Source of the DNA: Saccharopolyspora aridisoli
GTDB lineage: Bacteria; Actinomycetota; Actinomycetes; Mycobacteriales; Pseudonocardiaceae
Reading direction: 5' to 3'
NCBI RefSeq assembly: GCF_004348445.1
Contig: NZ_SMKV01000021.1
Location: 1-64,000, forward strand
DNA length: 64,000 nt
In this document: one piece after another, positions 53,201 through 64,000 of the stretch
How the letters are laid out: each line of letters starts with the position of its first letter
How positions within the stretch are numbered: position 1 is the first letter of the stretch
Notes under the pieces: generated by a model
Told to the model about the DNA's origin: nothing
Seen by the model: only the letters and a program-made list of their open reading frames with translations
Database searches by the model: none
Position numbers and translations under genes: made by a program

Positions 53201-56200
53201 CAGGCGCGCGGACTTCCAGCGCGAGGACACCGCGAGAACGGACTCCTCGTCACCAGCCAGGACCACCGATGTCGGGCCGTTCACCGCCGCGATCGCCACA
53301 CCATCGATGAGGTGCGGGAGGACCTCGTCCTCGCCGGCCTGCACCGCCACCATCGCCCCGCCCGACGGCAACGCCTGCATCAACCTCGCCCGCGCGCTCA
53401 CCAGCACGCAGGCATCCTCCAGCGAGAACACACCCGCCACGTGCGCAGCAGCGACCTCACCGATCGAATGACCCGCCACGTAATCCGGCCGCACACCGAA
53501 GAACTCCACCAACCGGAAAAGAGCCACCTCGACCGCGAACAACGCAGGCTGCGCATTGCCCGTCTGGTTCAGCGCTTCCGCGTCCTCGCCCCACATCACA
53601 TCCCGAACCGCTGGGTCCAGGTGCTCCAACACCGCGTCCAAGGCCTCGGCGAACACCCGGAACCTGCCGTACAACTCCCGCCCCATCCCGAGCCGCTGCG
53701 AACCCTGACCCGAGAACAACACCGCCAGCGAGCCTTCGCGGGCGACGCCGGTGGCGACCTCCGAGGTGTTGTGGTCCTCCGCCAGCAGCACCGCGCGGTG
53801 CTCGAACACCGACCGCGAGGTCACCAGCGAGAAGCCGACGTCGACCGCGGATTCCTCGTCGACGAACGTCCGGATCCGCTCGACCTGCCCGGACAGCGCG
53901 CTGTCGGTCTTCGCCGACACCGGCAGCGGGACGACGCCCGGAAGCACCTGCGGTTCTTCCGCAGGCACGTCCACCACGGCCGGCTGCTCCAGGATCAGGT
54001 GGGCGTTCGTGCCGCTGATCCCGAAGGACGACACCGCTGCTCGGCGAGGCCGACCGGTCTCCGGCCACTCGCTCGACGACGTCAGCAGCGCGACCGAACC
54101 GGCTTCCCAATCCACGTGCGACGACGGAGCCTCCGCGTGCAACGTCTGCGGGAGCACACCCCGCTGCATGGCAGTGATCATCTTGATCACCCCCGCCACA
54201 CCAGCAGCAGCCTGCGTGTGCCCGATGTTCGACTTCACCGACCCCAACAACAACGGCTGCTCACGATCCTGCCCGTACGTCGCCAACAACGCCTGAGCTT
54301 CAATGGGATCACCCAGCGTCGTACCCGTACCGTGCGCTTCCACCACGTCCACGTCCGAAGTGGACAAACTCGCGCTGGCCAACGCCTGGCGGATCACCCG
54401 CTGCTGCGACGGACCGTTCGGGGCTGTGAGCCCGTTCGACGCACCGTCCTGGTTCACCGCAGAACCCCGCACCACCGCCAGGACCGGGTGCCCGTTGCGC
54501 TGCGCATCCGACAACCGCTCCAGCACCAGCAGGCCCACACCCTCCGACCAACCCACACCGTCGGCCGACTCGGAGAACGACTTGCAGCGGCCGTCCGGCG
54601 ACAAGCCACCCTGCCGCGAGAACTCCACGAACGAACCAGGGGTCGACATCACCGTCACACCACCGGCCAGCGCGAGCGAGCACTCACCGCTGCGCAGCGA
54701 CTGCGCCGCCAGGTGCATCGACACCAGCGACGACGAGCACGCCGTGTCCACCGTCACCGCCGGACCTTCGAAACCGAAGGTGTAGGAGACGCGGCCGGAC
54801 ACCACGCTCGGCGAGTTCCCGGTTCCCTGATGGCCCTCGGACGCTCCGCTCAGGAGCTGGACGTAGTCGCTGTACATCACCCCGGCGAACACCCCGGTCT
54901 GGCTTCCCCGCAGCGAGGTCGGGTCGATGCCGGAGCGCTCCAAGGATTCCCACGCCACCTCCAGCAGCATCCGCTGCTGGGCGTCGGTCGCCAGCGCCTC
55001 GCGCGGCGACATCCCGAAGAACCCGGCGTCGAAATCACCGGCGGCGCCGAGGAACCCGCCCGACCTCGTGCAGGAAGTTCCGGTGTGCTCGGGGTCCAGG
55101 TCGAACAGCACGTCGAGGTCCCAGCCTCGGTCGGCCGGGAACTCCGAGATGGCGTCGACGCCCTCCGACACGAGCCGCCACAAGTCCTCCGGCGAGGACA
55201 CGCCGCCCGGGTACCGGCACGCCATCCCCACGACGACCACCGGGTCGTCAGCGATCTGGGTGGGCATCAGCACCGAGGCCCCGGTCTCGGCCCCGAACAG
55301 CTCGTCTCGCAGGTGTTCGGCGAGAACCGCGGTGTTCGGGTAGTCGAAGACGAGCGTGGCGGGCAGCCGCAGCCCGGTGGTCGAGCCGAGCCGGTTGCGC
55401 AGCTCCACCGCCGTCAGCGAGTCGAAACCGAGGTCCTGGAAGGCCTTCGACGCAACGATCGCACTGCCATCGGCATGTCCCAGCACCGCGGCGACCTCGC
55501 CGCGCACCAGGTCGATCAGCGCTCCGAGGCGCTCGGCCTCATTGAGACCGGCCAGTCGAGCGACCAGTGACTCCGCCGTGCGGGAGCCCGCCCCAGCCCT
55601 GGACATCCTGCTCCGGACCAACCCGCGCAGCAGCGGAGGCACGTCGCCCCGCGCGCGGATCGCCGCGAGGTCCAGGTGAAGCGGCAACACCACGGGCCGG
55701 TCGGTGGACAACGCCGCGTCGAACAGCGCGAGCCCGTCCGAGACCGGCAGGGCGGGCATCCCCGTCCGCCCCGCCGCTTCGTGGACCATCCCGGTCTGCT
55801 CCCAGGCACCCCACGCCAGCGAGGCGCCCGGCAGACCGAGGGAACGCCGGTGCTCGACCAGCGCGTCCAGGAACGCGTTGCCCGCGGCGTAGTTGCCCTG
55901 GCCGGGGTTGCCGAAAACTCCCGCGGCGGACGAGAACACCACGAAGGCCGAGAGGTCCTCCGCCAGTTCGTGCAGGTGCCAAGCCGCGTCCACCTTCGGC
56001 CGCAGCACCGCGTCCACGCGCTCAGGGGTCAACGACTCCACAACACCGTCATCGACAACACCCGCCGTGTGCACCACCGCCGACACCCGGTGCTGGTCCA
56101 GCAGATCCGCCACGGAGGACCGATCCGCCACATCACACGCGGCCACCTCGACACGAGCACCCAAGTCGGTGAGCTCGGCCGACAGCTCGCCGGCGCCGTC

Positions 56201-59200
56201 CGCGTCCGGCCCCGAGCGACTCACCAGCAGCAGATCGCGCACACCGCGCTCGGCGACCAGGTGCCGCGCGACCACCGCCCCCAGGCCACCGGTGCCACCG
56301 GTGATCAGAACCGTGCCATCGACATCCCACTCGACCTGCTCGTCCGCCGGGGTCAGCCTCGCCAACCGGGCAGCCAGCACGTCACCGCCGCAGACCACCA
56401 GCTGCGGCTCGGCGGATTCCAAAGCCGCTGCCAGCGCGCCGGGATCCACGGACTCGGCGTCCAGGTCCAGCAGCCCGAACCGGCCCGGGTGCTCCGACTG
56501 CGCCGACCGCACCAGGCCCCACACGGCGGCCGCGGGCACATCGGCACCCGACACCGCGCCGCGCGTCACGAACACCAGACGCGCATCGTCGGGACGTTCC
56601 GCGGCCAGCCACTCCTGCAACACGCTCAGCACGCGGGTCACAGCGGCGTGAGCCGAACTCGGAACCGAGCCCGGCTCCGGTGCGGTCGGGGCGAGGACCA
56701 CGCCGCCGGCCACCGATCGGAGGTTCGGCGCGGGGCTCACCTCGACCCCCGCCTCGCGCAGGAACCCGATCAGCCCGAACCCGTCCGAACCGACGACGGT
56801 CACCGGCTCGTCCAAGGCCTCCGACGAGACCGGGACCCACTCGACCCCGAACAGCGATCGCCGCTCGGGGCGCGTGGTGGTCAGCTGGTCGTCGGAGACC
56901 GGGCGCACCGTCAGCGCTGCCACCGAGGCCACCGGCGCACCGTCGGGATCGGCCATGGCGAGCTCGATCGAGCCGTCGGCCTCCCTGCGAATCCGAACTC
57001 GCAGCTCCGCGGCATCCCAAGCGTGCAGCGACACACCCGACCAGGAGAACGGCAGGCCCGGTTCACCGTCGCCGGCGACGGCCGCCGCGTGCAGGCACGC
57101 GTCGAGGAGTGCGGGATGCAGGTCGAACCCGTCGCTGCCCACCCCGTCGGGCAGAGCGACCTCGGCGAAGGTTTCCGCACCTCGCCGCCAGACGGCGCGC
57201 AGGCCCTGGAAGACCGGTCCGTAGTCGAGCCCGGCCTCGGCGAGCCGGTCGTAGCAGTCGTCCAGCGGAACGGCTTCCGCCTCGGCCGGTGGCCAACCTG
57301 CGGCGTCGAAGTCGGTCATGCGCGATTCGCTCGTGAGCACGCCGCTAGCGCACGGCGACCAGGGCTGGTCCTCGTCGCCGTCCGGCTGGGTGTAGACGTT
57401 CACCGAACGGCGCCCGGACTGGTCCTCCGCGCCGACCCAGACCTGCACCCGCACCCCGCCGTGATCGGGAAGGACCAGCGGTGCGATCAGGATCAGCTCC
57501 TCGACGCCGCCGCAGCCGACTTCGTCACCGGCGCGGGCGGCCATCTCGACCAGCGCCGCGCCCGGCACGACCGGTCGCCCCAGGACGGCGTGATCGGCGA
57601 GCCACGGGTGCGACTGCAACGAGAGCCGGCTCGTGAACAGGGCACCTTCGCCCTCGGCCAGTTCCACCGCGGAACCCAGCAGCGGGTGCTCGGTCGACAG
57701 CAGCCCGAGTCCCAGCGAGCTGTCGTGCCGGGCCGCGACCGCGGGCCAGAACCACTGGCGCTGGAAGGCGTAGGTGGGCAGGTCGACGCGGCGCGCACCG
57801 GTTCCCGCGAAGAGCGGTTCCCACGTCACCTCGACACCGGACGCGTGCAGCCGGGCCAGTGCCGTGACTGTCGAGTCCTCCTCGCCGCGTCCCTTGCGCA
57901 GGAGCGGGACCAGGACGGTGTCCTCACCAGCGGTGCTCGCGGCCATGCCGGAGAGCACTCCGTCGGGTCCGAGCTCCAGGAACGCCGTGGCTCCGGCTTC
58001 GACCAGGTCCGCGACTGCGTCACCGAAGCGCACCGCTTCCCGCACGTGCCGCACCCAGAACTCGGGCGAGGTCACGTCGCCGGAGGTGACGACGGGAACG
58101 CTCGGCGTGTGGAGGGAAAGCCCGCTGATCGCCTGGCGGAAGTCATCGAGCATCGGGTCCATCAACGGAGAGTGGAACGCGTGCGAGACCTCCAACCGCG
58201 TCGACTTCCACCGCGAGGACACCGCCAGCACCGCTTCCTCATCACCGGAGAGCACCACAGACGACGGGCCGTTCACCGCCGCGATCGCCACACCATCGAT
58301 GAGGTGCGGGAGGACCTCGTCCTCGCCGGCCTGCACCGCCACCATCGCGCCACCCGACGGCAACGCCTGCATCAACCTCGCCCGCGCGCTCACCAGCACG
58401 CAGGCGTCCTCCAGCGAGAACACACCCGCCACGTGCGCAGCAGCGACCTCACCGATCGAGTGGCCGGTGAGGTGGTCGGGCCGCACGCCCAGCCACTCCA
58501 CCAGGCGGAACAGCGCGACCTCGATGGCGAACAGCGCCAGCTGCGCGTTGCCGGTCTGGTTCAGCGCTTCGGCGTCCTCGCCCCACATCACGTCGCGCAC
58601 CGCGGGATCGAAGTGCGCGAGCACGGCGTCGAGGGCTTCGGCGAAGACCGGGAACCGGTCGTGCAGCTCGCGGCCCATGCCGAGGCGTTGCGAGCCCTGG
58701 CCGGTGAACATCACCGCCAACGATCCCGTGGCCGCCACACCGCGCGCGGCCGGGACCACGCCACCTTCCGAAGCGACCAGCACCGCGCGGTGCTCGAACG
58801 ACGAGCGCGACGTGGCCAGCGAGTACGCGATGTCCAGCGAGGACGCCTCAACCGATCGGAGTCGTGCGACCTGGTCGTCCAAAGCGGCCTCGGACTTCGC
58901 CGACACCACCCACGGCACTGCCGCGGGCACCATCCGCGGTTCTTCGGCGAGCGCGTCGACGGCGGGTCCCTGCTCCAGGATCACGTGCGCGTTCGTGCCG
59001 CTCACACCGAACGACGACACACCGGCCCGGCGAGGGCGGTCCAATTCCGGCCACTCGGTGGCCGCGGTCAGCAGCTCGACCGTTCCCGCTTCCCAGTCCA
59101 CGTGCGACGACAGAGCCTCGGCGTGCAGGGTCTGCGGGAGCACACCCCGCTGCATGGCAGTGATCATCTTGATCACACCAGCAACACCGGCAGCAGCCTG

Positions 59201-62200
59201 CGTGTGCCCGATGTTGGACTTGATCGACCCGAGCAACAACGGTTGCTCACGATCCTGACCATAAGTGGCCAGCAACGCCTGGGCCTCGATCGGATCACCC
59301 AGCGTCGTACCCGTACCGTGCGCCTCCACCACGTCCACGTCCGAAGTGGACAAACCCGCGCTGGCCAACGCCTGGCGGATCACCCGCTGCTGCGACGGAC
59401 CGTTCGGCGCCGTCAACCCGTTCGACGCACCGTCCTGGTTCACCGCAGAACCCCGCACCACCGCCAACACGCGATGCCCGTTGCGCTGCGCATCCGACAG
59501 GCGTTCAAGCACCAGCAGGCCGACACCCTCCGACCAACCCACACCGTCGGCCGACTCGGCGAACGACTTGCACCGACCATCCGGCGACAGGCCGCGCTGC
59601 CGCGAGAAGCCGATGAACGCACTGGGCGTGGACATCACCGTCACACCGCCGGCCAGCGCCAACGAGCACTCGCCCTGGCGCAGCGACTGCGCCGCCAGGT
59701 GCATCGAGACCAGCGAGGACGAGCACGCCGTGTCCACCGTCACCGCAGGGCCCTCGAACCCGAAGGTGTAGGAGACGCGGCCAGACACCACGCTCGCTCC
59801 GCCGGTGGCCTGGTAGCCCTCGGCGTCACCGGTCAGGAGCTGGGCGTAGTCGTTGTACATCACGCCGGCGAACACACCGGTCCGGCTGCCGCGCACCGAC
59901 ACCGGGTCGATGCCGGAGCGTTCCAGGGACTCCCACGCCACCTCCAGCAGCAGGCGCTGCTGGGCGTCGGTCGCCAACGCCTCGCGCGGCGACATCCCGA
60001 AGAACGCGGGGTCGAAAACACCTGCGTCGTGCAAGAACCCGCCCGACCGCGTGTAGGACGTGCCGGCGCGATCCGGATCAGGGTCGAACAGCGCGTCCAG
60101 GTCCCAGCCTCGATTGGCCGGGAAGTCCGAGATGGCGTCGACCCCGTCGGATACCAGTCGCCACAGGTCTTCTGGTGTCGAGACACCACCGGGATAGCGG
60201 CACGCCATGCCCACGACGACCACCGGGTCGTCGGCCGTGCTCGCCAGCACCGGCAACGAGTTCGTCGGCTCGTCGAGCCCTCCGAAGAGCTCGTCGTGCA
60301 GGTGGTCGGCGAGCGCGTTGGCCGTCGGGTAGTCGAAGACCAGCGTGGCGGGCAGCCGCAGACCGGTGGTCGAGCCGAGCCGGTTGCGCAGCTCGACCGC
60401 CGTCAGCGAGTCGAAGCCCAGGTCCTGGAACGCCCTCGACGGATCGATGGCCTTCTCGTCGGCGTGCCCCAGCACCGCGGCGACCTCGCCGCGCACCAGC
60501 TCCACGAGGGCGGCCGGACGCTCGGCCTCACCCAACGACCCCAACCGTGCGACCAGGGACTCCGTCGCGCCCGATCCGGCCAGTGATCGTCGCGACCGGG
60601 TCCGCACGAGCCCGCGCAGCAGCGGCGGAACCTCACCGCCCGACCGCAGCACCGCGAGGTCCAACCGGACCGGCAACACCACTGGACGAACGGTGGACAA
60701 CGCGGCGTCGAACAGCCGCACACCCTGCTCGGTGGACAACGGCGGCATCCCCGATCGCGCCACCGCGTCGGAGGCCATGCCGTCCTGGTCCCAGGCGCCC
60801 CAGGCGAGGGAAACACCGGGCAAGCCGCGTTCGCGACGATGCTCGACCAACGCGTCCAGGAACGCGTTGCCCGCCGCGTAATTACCCTGACCCGGAGTGC
60901 CGAACGTTCCAGCTGCCGAGGAGAACACCACAAACGCCGAGAGGTCTTCGGTCAGTTCGTGCAGGTGCCAAGCCGCATCCACCTTCGGCCGCAACACCGC
61001 ATCCACACGTTCAGGAGTAAGGGACTCGACCACACCGTCGTCGAGAACACCCGCCGCATGCACCACCGCCGACACCCGGTGCTGCTGCAACAGATCCACG
61101 ACCGCATCTCGATCGGCCACATCACACGCAACCACACCGACGCGGGCGCCCGCGTCGGTCAACTCAGCCGCCAACTCACCAGCACCCACCGCACCCAGAC
61201 CCGAACGGCTCACCAGCAACAGGTCACGAACACCGCGCTCAGCGACCAGGTGCCGCGCCATCACAGCACCCAAACCACCCGTACCACCGGTGACCAGCAC
61301 GGTGCCCTCGGGCTCCCAGGCGGCGCCATCCGAAGGGCTCACCCTTCCCAGGCGCGGCACCAGCACTTCACCGTCACGGATCAGCACCTGCGGCTCATCG
61401 CTGGACAGCGCCCGCGCCAGCACCGACGAACCCACCACATCAGCATCTACCAGCACGAAACGGCCCGGGTGCTCCGACTGCGCCGACCGCACCAAGCCCC
61501 ACACAGCAGCAGCAGCCACATCAGCACCCGACACCGCGCCCCGCGTCACGAACACCAGACGCGAACCGGAGAACCGCTCCTCAGCCAACCACTCCTGCAG
61601 CACGGACAAGACGTGAGACACGTTGGCATGAACGGAATCCACAACACCACCGGCATCACCCACCACCGGCACCAACACCACACCGGCATCCACAGCCGTC
61701 AAGTCCTCGCGGACGGAGCCCGGCAGGCCCAGCACGTCCGGACCGACGACCTGCCACTCCCCCGCAGGCTGCTCGCCGGTCACCGGAACGGGAGTCCACT
61801 GCAGACCGAACAGCGCATCGCGTTCCGGACGAGCGAAACCCTCGGCCGACACCGGTCGCACGGCCAGCGAATCCACGGACGCCACCGGAACTCCGGTGGA
61901 GTCGGCCAGCGCGATCGACATCGAGCCATCAGGACGCCTGGACAACCGCACCCGCAGTTCGGTCGCGCCCGAGGCGTGCAACGACACGCCGGACCACGAG
62001 AACGGCAGGCCGACCGAGCCGTCCCCGGTCGCCCCGGCCGCGTGCAGGCACGCGTCGAGCAGCGCTGGGTGGAGGTTGAAACCGCTGGTCTCGGCCTCAT
62101 CCGGCAGGGCGACCTCGGCGAAGACCTCGTCGCCGCTCCGCCAGGCGGCTCGCAGTCCCTGGAACACGGGTCCGTACTCGAACCCCGCCTCCGCGAACAG

Positions 62201-64000
62201 GTCGTAGCAGCGGACCACGTCCACCTGCTCGGCGTCCGCAGGCGGCCTGAGGTCGTCGTCGAACATGAGCGGTCGTTCCCCGGCGGCGAGAGTTCCGGTC
62301 GCGTGTTCCGTCCAGAGCGCGTCCACGGTCTGCGCGGACCGGGAGAACACCGTCATGGGACGGCTGCCCGACTCGTCCGCGGCACCCACCGAGACTTGCA
62401 CCTGGACGGCGCCCCGCGCGGGCAGCGTCAGCGGGGCGGCCAGCGCCAGCTCCTCGACCCGGTCGCAGCCGACCTCGTCGCCTGCCCGCAGCGCCATCTC
62501 CACCAGGGCGGCGCCCGGAACCACGACCTCGCCGAGGATGACGTGATCAGCCAGCCAAGGCTGCGATCGCACCGACAGGCGGTTGGAGAACAGGAACCCG
62601 TCCGATCCGGCGAGTTCCGCGCTCGCGCCGAGCAGCGGGTGCTCCACGTCCACCAAGCCGAAACCGGAGACGTCGCCGTTCCGGGTCGGCAGGTTCGGCC
62701 AGAACCGCCGGTGCTGGAAGGCGTAGGTGGGCAGATCGATCCTGCGCGCCCCCGTGCCCTCGAACGCCGGTGCCCAGTCGACCTCGACGCCGGAGACGTG
62801 CAGTCGAGCCAGCGCCGTCAGCAGCGCCGGTTCCTCGGCGCGATTCTTGCGGAGCACCGGAGTCGCCACCGCGTCCTCGGGGATGGAGTCGGCCGCCATG
62901 GCGGACAGGACACCGTCCGGCCCGATCTCCAGGAACGCCGTGACACCCCCATCAGCGAGATCCGCGACCGCGTCGGCGAACCGCACGGAGTCCCGCACGT
63001 GCCGCACCCAGAACTCGGGCGAGGTCACGTCGCCGGAGGTGACGACGGGAATGCTCGGCGTGTGGAACGACACACCGCTGATCGCCTCGCGGAAGTCATC
63101 GAGCATCGGGTCCATCAGCGGCGAGTGGAACGCGTGCGACACGCTCAGGCGCGCGGACTTCCACCGCGAGGACACCGCGAGAACGGACTCCTCGTCACCA
63201 GCCAGGACCACCGATGTCGGGCCGTTCACCGCCGCGATCGCCACACCATCGATGAGGTGTGGGAGGACCTCGTCCTCGCCGGCCTGCACCGCCACCATCG
63301 CCCCGCCCGACGGCAACGCCTGCATCAACCTCGCCCGCGCGCTCACCAGCACGCAGGCATCCTCCAGCGAGAACACACCCGCCACGTGCGCAGCAGCGAC
63401 CTCACCGATCGAATGACCCGCCACGTAATCCGGCCGCACACCGAACGACTCGACCAACCTGAACAGCGCGACCTCGACCGCGAACAACGCGGGCTGCGCG
63501 TTGCCGGTCTGCCTCAGCAGTTCAGCATCCGCACCCCACATCACATCGCGCACCTCGGGGGCCAGGTGCGCCAGCACGGTGTCCAGGGCTTCGGCGAACA
63601 CCGGGTAGCGGTCGTAGAGCTCCCGGCCCATGCCCAGACGCTGCGAGCCCTGACCCGAGAACAGCATCGCCAGCGAGCCTTCGCGGGCGACGCCGGTGGC
63701 GACCTCCGAGATGTTGTGGTCCTCCGCCAGCAGGACCGCGCGGTGCTCGAACGTCGACCGCGAGGTCACCAGCGAGAGACCGATGTCGGTGGGAGGTTCG
63801 TCCCACTCGCGGAGTCGTGCGACCTGCTCGTCCAAGGCGGCCTCGGACTTCGCCGACACCACCCAGGGCACCACCTCCGGGACGGTCTGCCCCTCGGGCT
63901 CCTCGACGGCGGGTCCCTGCTCCAGGATCACGTGCGCGTTCGTGCCGCTCACACCGAACGACGACACCCCCGCCCGGCGAGGGCGGCCCACTTCCGGCCA
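45065..64000 (-). CDS. Modular type I polyketide synthase, three complete modules and part of a fourth (5' end beyond window)
   Basis: 6311 residues are in the window; the frame is open at the right edge, inside a ketosynthase. Layout from the N-terminal side: (KS)-AT-DH-KR-ACP, then KS-AT-DH-KR-ACP three times, then a docking tail. All ATs have GHSIG/GHSVG and HAFH, the malonyl-CoA type. All DHs show HxxxGxxxxP and a D-x3-H late motif. All KRs have the NADPH loop GTGGLGA, the Asp of the B-type (LDD/VDD) and the catalytic YAAGNAF. No ER or thioesterase is present. Each module should add a two-carbon unit with a double bond, so a conjugated polyene of up to four double bonds is built here. The C-terminal coiled docking domain ([12 protein letters not shown]) means the chain passes to another subunit. 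The adjacent chorismatase suggests an aromatic starter loaded upstream. Confidence 0.97.
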   Translation of the reverse strand, partial: WPEVGRPRRAGVSSFGVSGTNAHVILEQGPAVEEPEGQTVPEVVPWVVSAKSEAALDEQVARLREWDEPPTDIGLSLVTSRSTFEHRAVLLAEDHNISEVATGVAREGSLAMLFSGQGSQRLGMGRELYDRYPVFAEALDTVLAHLAPEVRDVMWGADAELLRQTGNAQPALFAVEVALFRLVESFGVRPDYVAGHSIGEVAAAHVAGVFSLEDACVLVSARARLMQALPSGGAMVAVQAGEDEVLPHLIDGVAIAAVNGPTSVVLAGDEESVLAVSSRWKSARLSVSHAFHSPLMDPMLDDFREAISGVSFHTPSIPVVTSGDVTSPEFWVRHVRDSVRFADAVADLADGGVTAFLEIGPDGVLSAMAADSIPEDAVATPVLRKNRAEEPALLTALARLHVSGVEVDWAPAFEGTGARRIDLPTYAFQHRRFWPNLPTRNGDVSGFGLVDVEHPLLGASAELAGSDGFLFSNRLSVRSQPWLADHVILGEVVVPGAALVEMALRAGDEVGCDRVEELALAAPLTLPARGAVQVQVSVGAADESGSRPMTVFSRSAQTVDALWTEHATGTLAAGERPLMFDDDLRPPADAEQVDVVRCYDLFAEAGFEYGPVFQGLRAAWRSGDEVFAEVALPDEAETSGFNLHPALLDACLHAAGATGDGSVGLPFSWSGVSLHASGATELRVRLSRRPDGSMSIALADSTGVPVASVDSLAVRPVSAEGFARPERDALFGLQWTPVPVTGEQPAGEWQVVGPDVLGLPGSVREDLTAVDAGVVLVPVVGDAGGVVDSVHANVSHVLSVLQEWLAEERFSGSRLVFVTRGAVSGADVAAAAVWGLVRSAQSEHPGRFVLVDADVVGSSVLARALSSDEPQVLIRDGEVLVPRLGRVSPSDGAAWEPEGTVLVTGGTGGLGAVMARHLVAERGVRDLLLVSRSGLGAVGAGELAAELTDAGARVGVVACDVADRDAVVDLLQQHRVSAVVHAAGVLDDGVVESLTPERVDAVLRPKVDAAWHLHELTEDLSAFVVFSSAAGTFGTPGQGNYAAGNAFLDALVEHRRERGLPGVSLAWGAWDQDGMASDAVARSGMPPLSTEQGVRLFDAALSTVRPVVLPVRLDLAVLRSGGEVPPLLRGLVRTRSRRSLAGSGATESLVARLGSLGEAERPAALVELVRGEVAAVLGHADEKAIDPSRAFQDLGFDSLTAVELRNRLGSTTGLRLPATLVFDYPTANALADHLHDELFGGLDEPTNSLPVLASTADDPVVVVGMACRYPGGVSTPEDLWRLVSDGVDAISDFPANRGWDLDALFDPDPDRAGTSYTRSGGFLHDAGVFDPAFFGMSPREALATDAQQRLLLEVAWESLERSGIDPVSVRGSRTGVFAGVMYNDYAQLLTGDAEGYQATGGASVVSGRVSYTFGFEGPAVTVDTACSSSLVSMHLAAQSLRQGECSLALAGGVTVMSTPSAFIGFSRQRGLSPDGRCKSFAESADGVGWSEGVGLLVLERLSDAQRNGHRVLAVVRGSAVNQDGASNGLTAPNGPSQQRVIRQALASAGLSTSDVDVVEAHGTGTTLGDPIEAQALLATYGQDREQPLLLGSIKSNIGHTQAAAGVAGVIKMITAMQRGVLPQTLHAEALSSHVDWEAGTVELLTAATEWPELDRPRRAGVSSFGVSGTNAHVILEQGPAVDALAEEPRMVPAAVPWVVSAKSEAALDDQVARLRSVEASSLDIAYSLATSRSSFEHRAVLVASEGGVVPAARGVAATGSLAVMFTGQGSQRLGMGRELHDRFPVFAEALDAVLAHFDPAVRDVMWGEDAEALNQTGNAQLALFAIEVALFRLVEWLGVRPDHLTGHSIGEVAAAHVAGVFSLEDACVLVSARARLMQALPSGGAMVAVQAGEDEVLPHLIDGVAIAAVNGPSSVVLSGDEEAVLAVSSRWKSTRLEVSHAFHSPLMDPMLDDFRQAISGLSLHTPSVPVVTSGDVTSPEFWVRHVREAVRFGDAVADLVEAGATAFLELGPDGVLSGMAASTAGEDTVLVPLLRKGRGEEDSTVTALARLHASGVEVTWEPLFAGTGARRVDLPTYAFQRQWFWPAVAARHDSSLGLGLLSTEHPLLGSAVELAEGEGALFTSRLSLQSHPWLADHAVLGRPVVPGAALVEMAARAGDEVGCGGVEELILIAPLVLPDHGGVRVQVWVGAEDQSGRRSVNVYTQPDGDEDQPWSPCASGVLTSESRMTDFDAAGWPPAEAEAVPLDDCYDRLAEAGLDYGPVFQGLRAVWRRGAETFAEVALPDGVGSDGFDLHPALLDACLHAAAVAGDGEPGLPFSWSGVSLHAWDAAELRVRIRREADGSIELAMADPDGAPVASVAALTVRPVSDDQLTTTRPERRSLFGVEWVPVSSEALDEPVTVVGSDGFGLIGFLREAGVEVSPAPNLRSVAGGVVLAPTAPEPGSVPSSAHAAVTRVLSVLQEWLAAERPDDARLVFVTRGAVSGADVPAAAVWGLVRSAQSEHPGRFGLLDLDAESVDPGALAAALESAEPQLVVCGGDVLAARLARLTPADEQVEWDVDGTVLITGGTGGLGAVVARHLVAERGVRDLLLVSRSGPDADGAGELSAELTDLGARVEVAACDVADRSSVADLLDQHRVSAVVHTAGVVDDGVVESLTPERVDAVLRPKVDAAWHLHELAEDLSAFVVFSSAAGVFGNPGQGNYAAGNAFLDALVEHRRSLGLPGASLAWGAWEQTGMVHEAAGRTGMPALPVSDGLALFDAALSTDRPVVLPLHLDLAAIRARGDVPPLLRGLVRSRMSRAGAGSRTAESLVARLAGLNEAERLGALIDLVRGEVAAVLGHADGSAIVASKAFQDLGFDSLTAVELRNRLGSTTGLRLPATLVFDYPNTAVLAEHLRDELFGAETGASVLMPTQIADDPVVVVGMACRYPGGVSSPEDLWRLVSEGVDAISEFPADRGWDLDVLFDLDPEHTGTSCTRSGGFLGAAGDFDAGFFGMSPREALATDAQQRMLLEVAWESLERSGIDPTSLRGSQTGVFAGVMYSDYVQLLSGASEGHQGTGNSPSVVSGRVSYTFGFEGPAVTVDTACSSSLVSMHLAAQSLRSGECSLALAGGVTVMSTPGSFVEFSRQGGLSPDGRCKSFSESADGVGWSEGVGLLVLERLSDAQRNGHPVLAVVRGSAVNQDGASNGLTAPNGPSQQRVIRQALASASLSTSDVDVVEAHGTGTTLGDPIEAQALLATYGQDREQPLLLGSVKSNIGHTQAAAGVAGVIKMITAMQRGVLPQTLHAEAPSSHVDWEAGSVALLTSSSEWPETGRPRRAAVSSFGISGTNAHLILEQPAVVDVPAEEPQVLPGVVPLPVSAKTDSALSGQVERIRTFVDEESAVDVGFSLVTSRSVFEHRAVLLAEDHNTSEVATGVAREGSLAVLFSGQGSQRLGMGRELYGRFRVFAEALDAVLEHLDPAVRDVMWGEDAEALNQTGNAQPALFAVEVALFRLVEFFGVRPDYVAGHSIGEVAAAHVAGVFSLEDACVLVSARARLMQALPSGGAMVAVQAGEDEVLPHLIDGVAIAAVNGPTSVVLAGDEESVLAVSSRWKSARLNVSHAFHSPLMNPMLEEFREAISGVSFHEPVIALVTSADPEYGRDQGSECGGGPGSAASAEFWVRHVRNTVRFADAVGDLAGAGVTAFLEVGPDGVLSAMAADSTPEEAVLVPILRKNVAEEAAAATALARLHVCGIDVDWSPFFAGTGARRVDLPTYAFEHQRFWPTPTTQLQDASSLGLTALGHPLLGAGAELAGSDGFLFTSRLSVRSQPWLADHVVMGQVLVPGAALVEMALRAGDEVGCDQVEELVMAAPLVLPERDAVQLQVSVGAADESGRRPITVHSRPESAAETPWTEHASGVLSKGAQPADVDLEAWPPAGGEFVSLEGCYDRLAEAGFDYGPVFQGLRAAWRRGDEVFAHVELPDGVRTSGFGLHPALLDASLHAAFVVEDDGRAGLPFSWRGVSLHAAAATELRVRLSRGADGAMTLDMADTAGVPVASVRSLAVRPASADQLGGSSIGRDLLFGVDWVPVPASAGADAPECAVVGPDALGLPGTRHDDLTGVDAGVVLVPVVGDDDAVVDSVRANASHVLFVLQEWLAEERFSGSRLVFVTRGAVSGADVAAAAVWGLVRSAQSEHPGRFVLVDVDSVGSSVLARALSSDEPQLLIRDGEVLVPRLGRVSPSDGAAWEPEGTVLVTGGTGGLGAVMARHLVAERGVRDLLLVSRSGLGAAGAGELAAELTDLGARVDVVACDVADRDAVVDLLQQHRVSAVVHAAGVLDDGVVESLTSERVDAVLRPKVDAAWHLHELAEDLSAFVVFSSAAGTFGTPGQGNYAAGNAFLDALIEHRRERGLPGVSLAWGAWDQDGMASDAVARSGMPPLSTEQGVQLFDAALSTDRPVVLPVHLDLAAIRARGEVPPLLRGLVRTRARRSLAQTRTAESLIARLSGLGAAGRQEALIGLVTGEVAAVLGHVDGSAIDPSRAFQDLGFDSLTAVELRNQLGTATGLRLPATLVFDYPTANALADHLRDELFGGADEPTASLPVLASTADDPVVVVGMACRYPGGVASPEDLWRLVSDGVDAISEFPADRGWDLDGLFDSDPDNPGTSYTRSGGFLHEASDFDPAFFGMSPREALATDAQQRLLLETVWEALERTGVDPNTLRGSRTGVFAGVMYSDYSQLLSGTSEGHQGTGNSPSVVSGRVSYTFGFEGPAVTVDTACSSSLVAMHWAMQALRSGECSLALAGGVTVMSTPGSFVEFSRQRGLAPDGRCKAYSDSADGVGWSEGAGVVVLERLSDARRNGHEVLAVVRGSAVNQDGASNGLTAPNGPSQQRVIRQALASADLSTSDVDAVEGHGTGTALGDPIEAQALLATYGQDRERPLLLGSIKSNIGHTQAAAGVAGVIKMITAMQRGVLPQTLHAEAATSRVDWESGTVDLLTNSAAWPEVDRPRRAAVSSFGISGTNAHLILEQPAVVDAPVEDTQVLPGVVPLPVSAKSVGALSGQIERIKSSVEEESAVDVGFSLVTSRSVFEHRAVLLDGDTGLVEAARGVAGEPSLAVLFSGQGSQRIGMGCELYDRFPSFAEALDAVLDQLDAGVRDVMWGADPEALNQTGMAQPALFAVEVALFRLVESFGVRPDYLAGHSVGEIAAAHVAGVLSLEDACTLVSARASLMQDLPPGGAVVAVRAGEDEVLPHLADGVSIAAVNGPASVVLAGDEAAVLAVSSRWKSTRLQVSHAFHSPLMDPMLDDFREAISGLSFQAPSVPVVVAGDVSSPEFWVQHVREAVRFGDVVTDLADAGVTAFLELGPDGVLSAMAAESAEDAVLVPILRKDGAEEVSAVTAMAQLHVSGIDVDWAPLFTGTGARRVELPTYAFEHKRFWPMPTTESRDATGLGLQEVEHRLLGAGVELAGSDGYLFTSRLSVRSQPWLADHVVMGQVLVPGAALVELAVRAGDEVGCDRVEELTLASPLVLPEEGSIQLQVAVGAPDESGGRSVAVFSRAEGEVDAPWAENATGVLVAGGDPAPVDHGAWPPADAEPVPLEDCYERFAEAGFDYGPVFQGLRAAWRRDGEVFAEVALPEGVETGGFGLHPALLDASLHAALLRDGDGGAGLPFSWTGVSLHASGAAELRVRLSVADDESMNIVLADTTGAPVASVDSLAVRPVSTDIAGRGRDCLFGLEWVPVTAPTDAPELEWAVLAPDALELPGAVCDGLAGTDAGVVLVPITGSADDVVASAHDLTAHALGLAREWVGEERFGDSRMVFVTRGAVSGADVAGAAVWGLVRSAQSEHPGRFLLVDVDADAVNPAVLARALTTDEPQLLIRGGDVLAPRLSRVSPSHRTDWEPDGTVLVTGGTGGLGAVVARHLVTEHHVRRLLLVSRRGPDATGAEELIADLEELGASVEVVACDVADRAGVSDLLGRYPVSAVVHTAGVLDDGPIDALTPERVDAVLRPKVDAAWHLHELTEDLSAFVVFSSIAGTFGNHGQGNYAAGNAFLDALIEKRRALGLAGASMVWGAWDQTGMAADVEAQRMATSGMPPLSTREGLALFDTALAVDRAVVLPVRLDLAAIRARGETPPLLRGLLRRRTRRAVTESSVDPLVTKLAGRAATERAEIVLDLVQRQAAEVLNHHDKDAVEPTRQFQEMGFDSLTAVEFRNRLSKAAATRLPATLVFDYPTPEELADHLLAALAPADEPGVTSLLAELERLENALTNTQIDDELHKQVAGRLEVLRTRWESRRADQVPEQQIDLDNASDDEMFALLDDELGDA
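50231..55252 (-). other. PKS module C: KS-AT-DH-KR-ACP with an AT insertion
   Basis: [10 protein letters not shown] near 54740, VEAHGTGT near 54330 and KSNIGHTQ near 54225. AT malonyl type (GHSIGE near 53463, HAFH near 53190) with a unique insertion near 53035-53095. [12 protein letters not shown] near 52545 and DASLHAA near 52055. [11 protein letters not shown] near 51280 and LDD near 51035. ACP DSL near 50402. The KR DNA is almost identical to that of module A. Confidence 0.93.
53035..53095 (-). repeat. In-frame insertion in the AT of module C
   Basis: Compared with the other three ATs, which read [16 protein letters not shown] at this point, module C reads [19 protein letters not shown] followed by [14 protein letters not shown], about 20 extra residues. 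The DNA contains GGACCCGGAAT at one end and GTCCGGGTTCC at the other, imperfectly palindromic, with a GGCCG centre. It looks like a small palindromic element that inserted without breaking the frame. The resulting loop is Gly/Ser-rich and lies between the AT core and the C-terminal HAFH-proximal part. Confidence 0.55.
55253..60235 (-). other. PKS module B: KS-AT-DH-KR-ACP
   Basis: KS with TACSSSLV near 59730, VEAHGTGT near 59310 and KSNIGHTQ near 59210. AT malonyl type (GHSIGE near 58455, HAFH near 58180). [12 protein letters not shown] near 57580 and DACLHAA near 57090. [11 protein letters not shown] near 56295; its stereo motif reads VDD instead of LDD but keeps the Asp of B-type KRs. ACP DSL near 55415. 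The module is the most divergent of the four in its AT-DH linker and in the pre-KR structural region. Confidence 0.93.
60940..61620. repeat. Near-identical KR tract shared by modules A and C
   Basis: The region matches about 50935-51615 at an offset of 10,005 bases. In the parts compared by eye (61021-61150 and 61201-61430) only about four differences were seen. Modules B and D differ strongly over the same domain. The shared tract uses noticeably more A/T-ending synonymous codons than the surrounding PKS DNA. Confidence 0.7.
63115..63440. repeat. Near-identical AT tract shared by modules A, C and B
   Basis: The DNA around the AT active-site Ser is almost the same at 63115-63440 and 53170-53495 (three or four differences seen in about 325 bases). 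It is very similar at about 58250-58460. Flanking sequence diverges sharply, and the module D counterpart is far less similar. This block structure suggests recent gene conversion. Confidence 0.7.

Larger units (their letters stand above)
60236..64000 (-). other. PKS module A (partial): (KS)-AT-DH-KR-ACP
   Basis: Only the last residues of the ketosynthase are present ([14 protein letters not shown] near 63922-63964). AT: GQGSQR near 63650, GHSIGE near 63410 and HAFH near 63130, so malonyl-Co[13 protein letters not shown] near 62530 and DACLHAA near 62050. [11 protein letters not shown] near 61280 with LDD near 61045. [18 protein letters not shown] near 60410. All catalytic residues that can be checked are present, so the domains look active. 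Confidence 0.92.

Noticed and set aside
50660..60586. Two very long plus-strand open frames (each about 1636 codons) opposite the PKS
   Set aside because: They are antisense frames kept open by GC-rich third positions. Their equal length and 5,016-base spacing only mirror the PKS module period; their predicted sequences are rich in Arg/His/Gln with no domains.
61600..62040. Possible enoylreductase between DH and KR in the PKS modules
   Set aside because: The span between DH and KR contains only the structural KR half ([14 protein letters not shown]), with no ER nucleotide-binding motif, in all four modules.

Overview
The window is high-GC actinomycete DNA, most likely from a filamentous member of the Pseudonocardiales (Saccharopolyspora/Amycolatopsis-like). 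That is an inference from GC-rich codon third positions, a DUF5753/DUF397 regulator remnant, an S-adenosyl methyltransferase of the actinobacterial type, a remnant of a bacterial EndoU toxin and a large modular type I polyketide synthase (PKS). No rRNA, tRNA or CRISPR array was found.

Left arm (1-15.3 kb): an accessory, partly decayed region with visibly lower GC. It holds an unrecognised coiled-coil protein (409-2250); a translationally coupled pair made of a DUF4011/SF1 helicase fused to a Vsr-like nuclease plus an Abi/HEPN-like protein (3681-8602), which is a likely anti-phage module; a PASTA/Excalibur lipoprotein; and a run of broken genes at 10.3-12.9 kb (EndoU toxin and immunity-like remnants, DUF5753-DUF397, a lipoprotein and a GIDE-like membrane protein). 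An intact SNF2 helicase closes the arm.

Middle-left (15.5-26.3 kb): a hexuronate catabolic locus arranged around a LacI-type regulator. Leftward: mannonate dehydratase, a GH31 glycosidase and a three-part TRAP transporter. Rightward: LacI regulator, uronate isomerase and fructuronate/mannonate reductase. Together these import a uronate, trim a glycoside and convert glucuronate through fructuronate and mannonate to 2-keto-3-deoxygluconate. TGGCAA/TTGCCA palindromes sit in the divergent promoter and in front of the isomerase gene.

Middle-right (26.7-34 kb): a frameshifted DUF1684 gene, an S-adenosyl methyltransferase, a LysR regulator divergent from a beta-lactamase-fold hydrolase and an MHS-family transporter, and a sugar-nucleotide epimerase.

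Right arm (34.3-64 kb): part of a polyketide cluster. A class I DAHP synthase and a chorismatase point to a chorismate-derived starter. The chorismatase carries the Gly/Cys pair that I recall marking Hyg5-type 3-hydroxybenzoate formers. A one-chain biotin carboxylase/carboxyltransferase could supply malonyl-CoA. A glycosyltransferase, P450 and [3Fe-4S] ferredoxin are probable tailoring genes. The PKS on the minus strand has three complete modules and part of a fourth. The complete ones are KS-AT-DH-KR-ACP and the partial one shows the same domains after its KS tail. All four have malonyl-type ATs and no ER or TE, and the protein ends in a docking domain. This predicts a run of conjugated double bonds (up to a tetraene) in a glycosylated, oxidised, possibly 3-hydroxybenzoate-primed polyene. 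The loading module and the release step lie outside the window.
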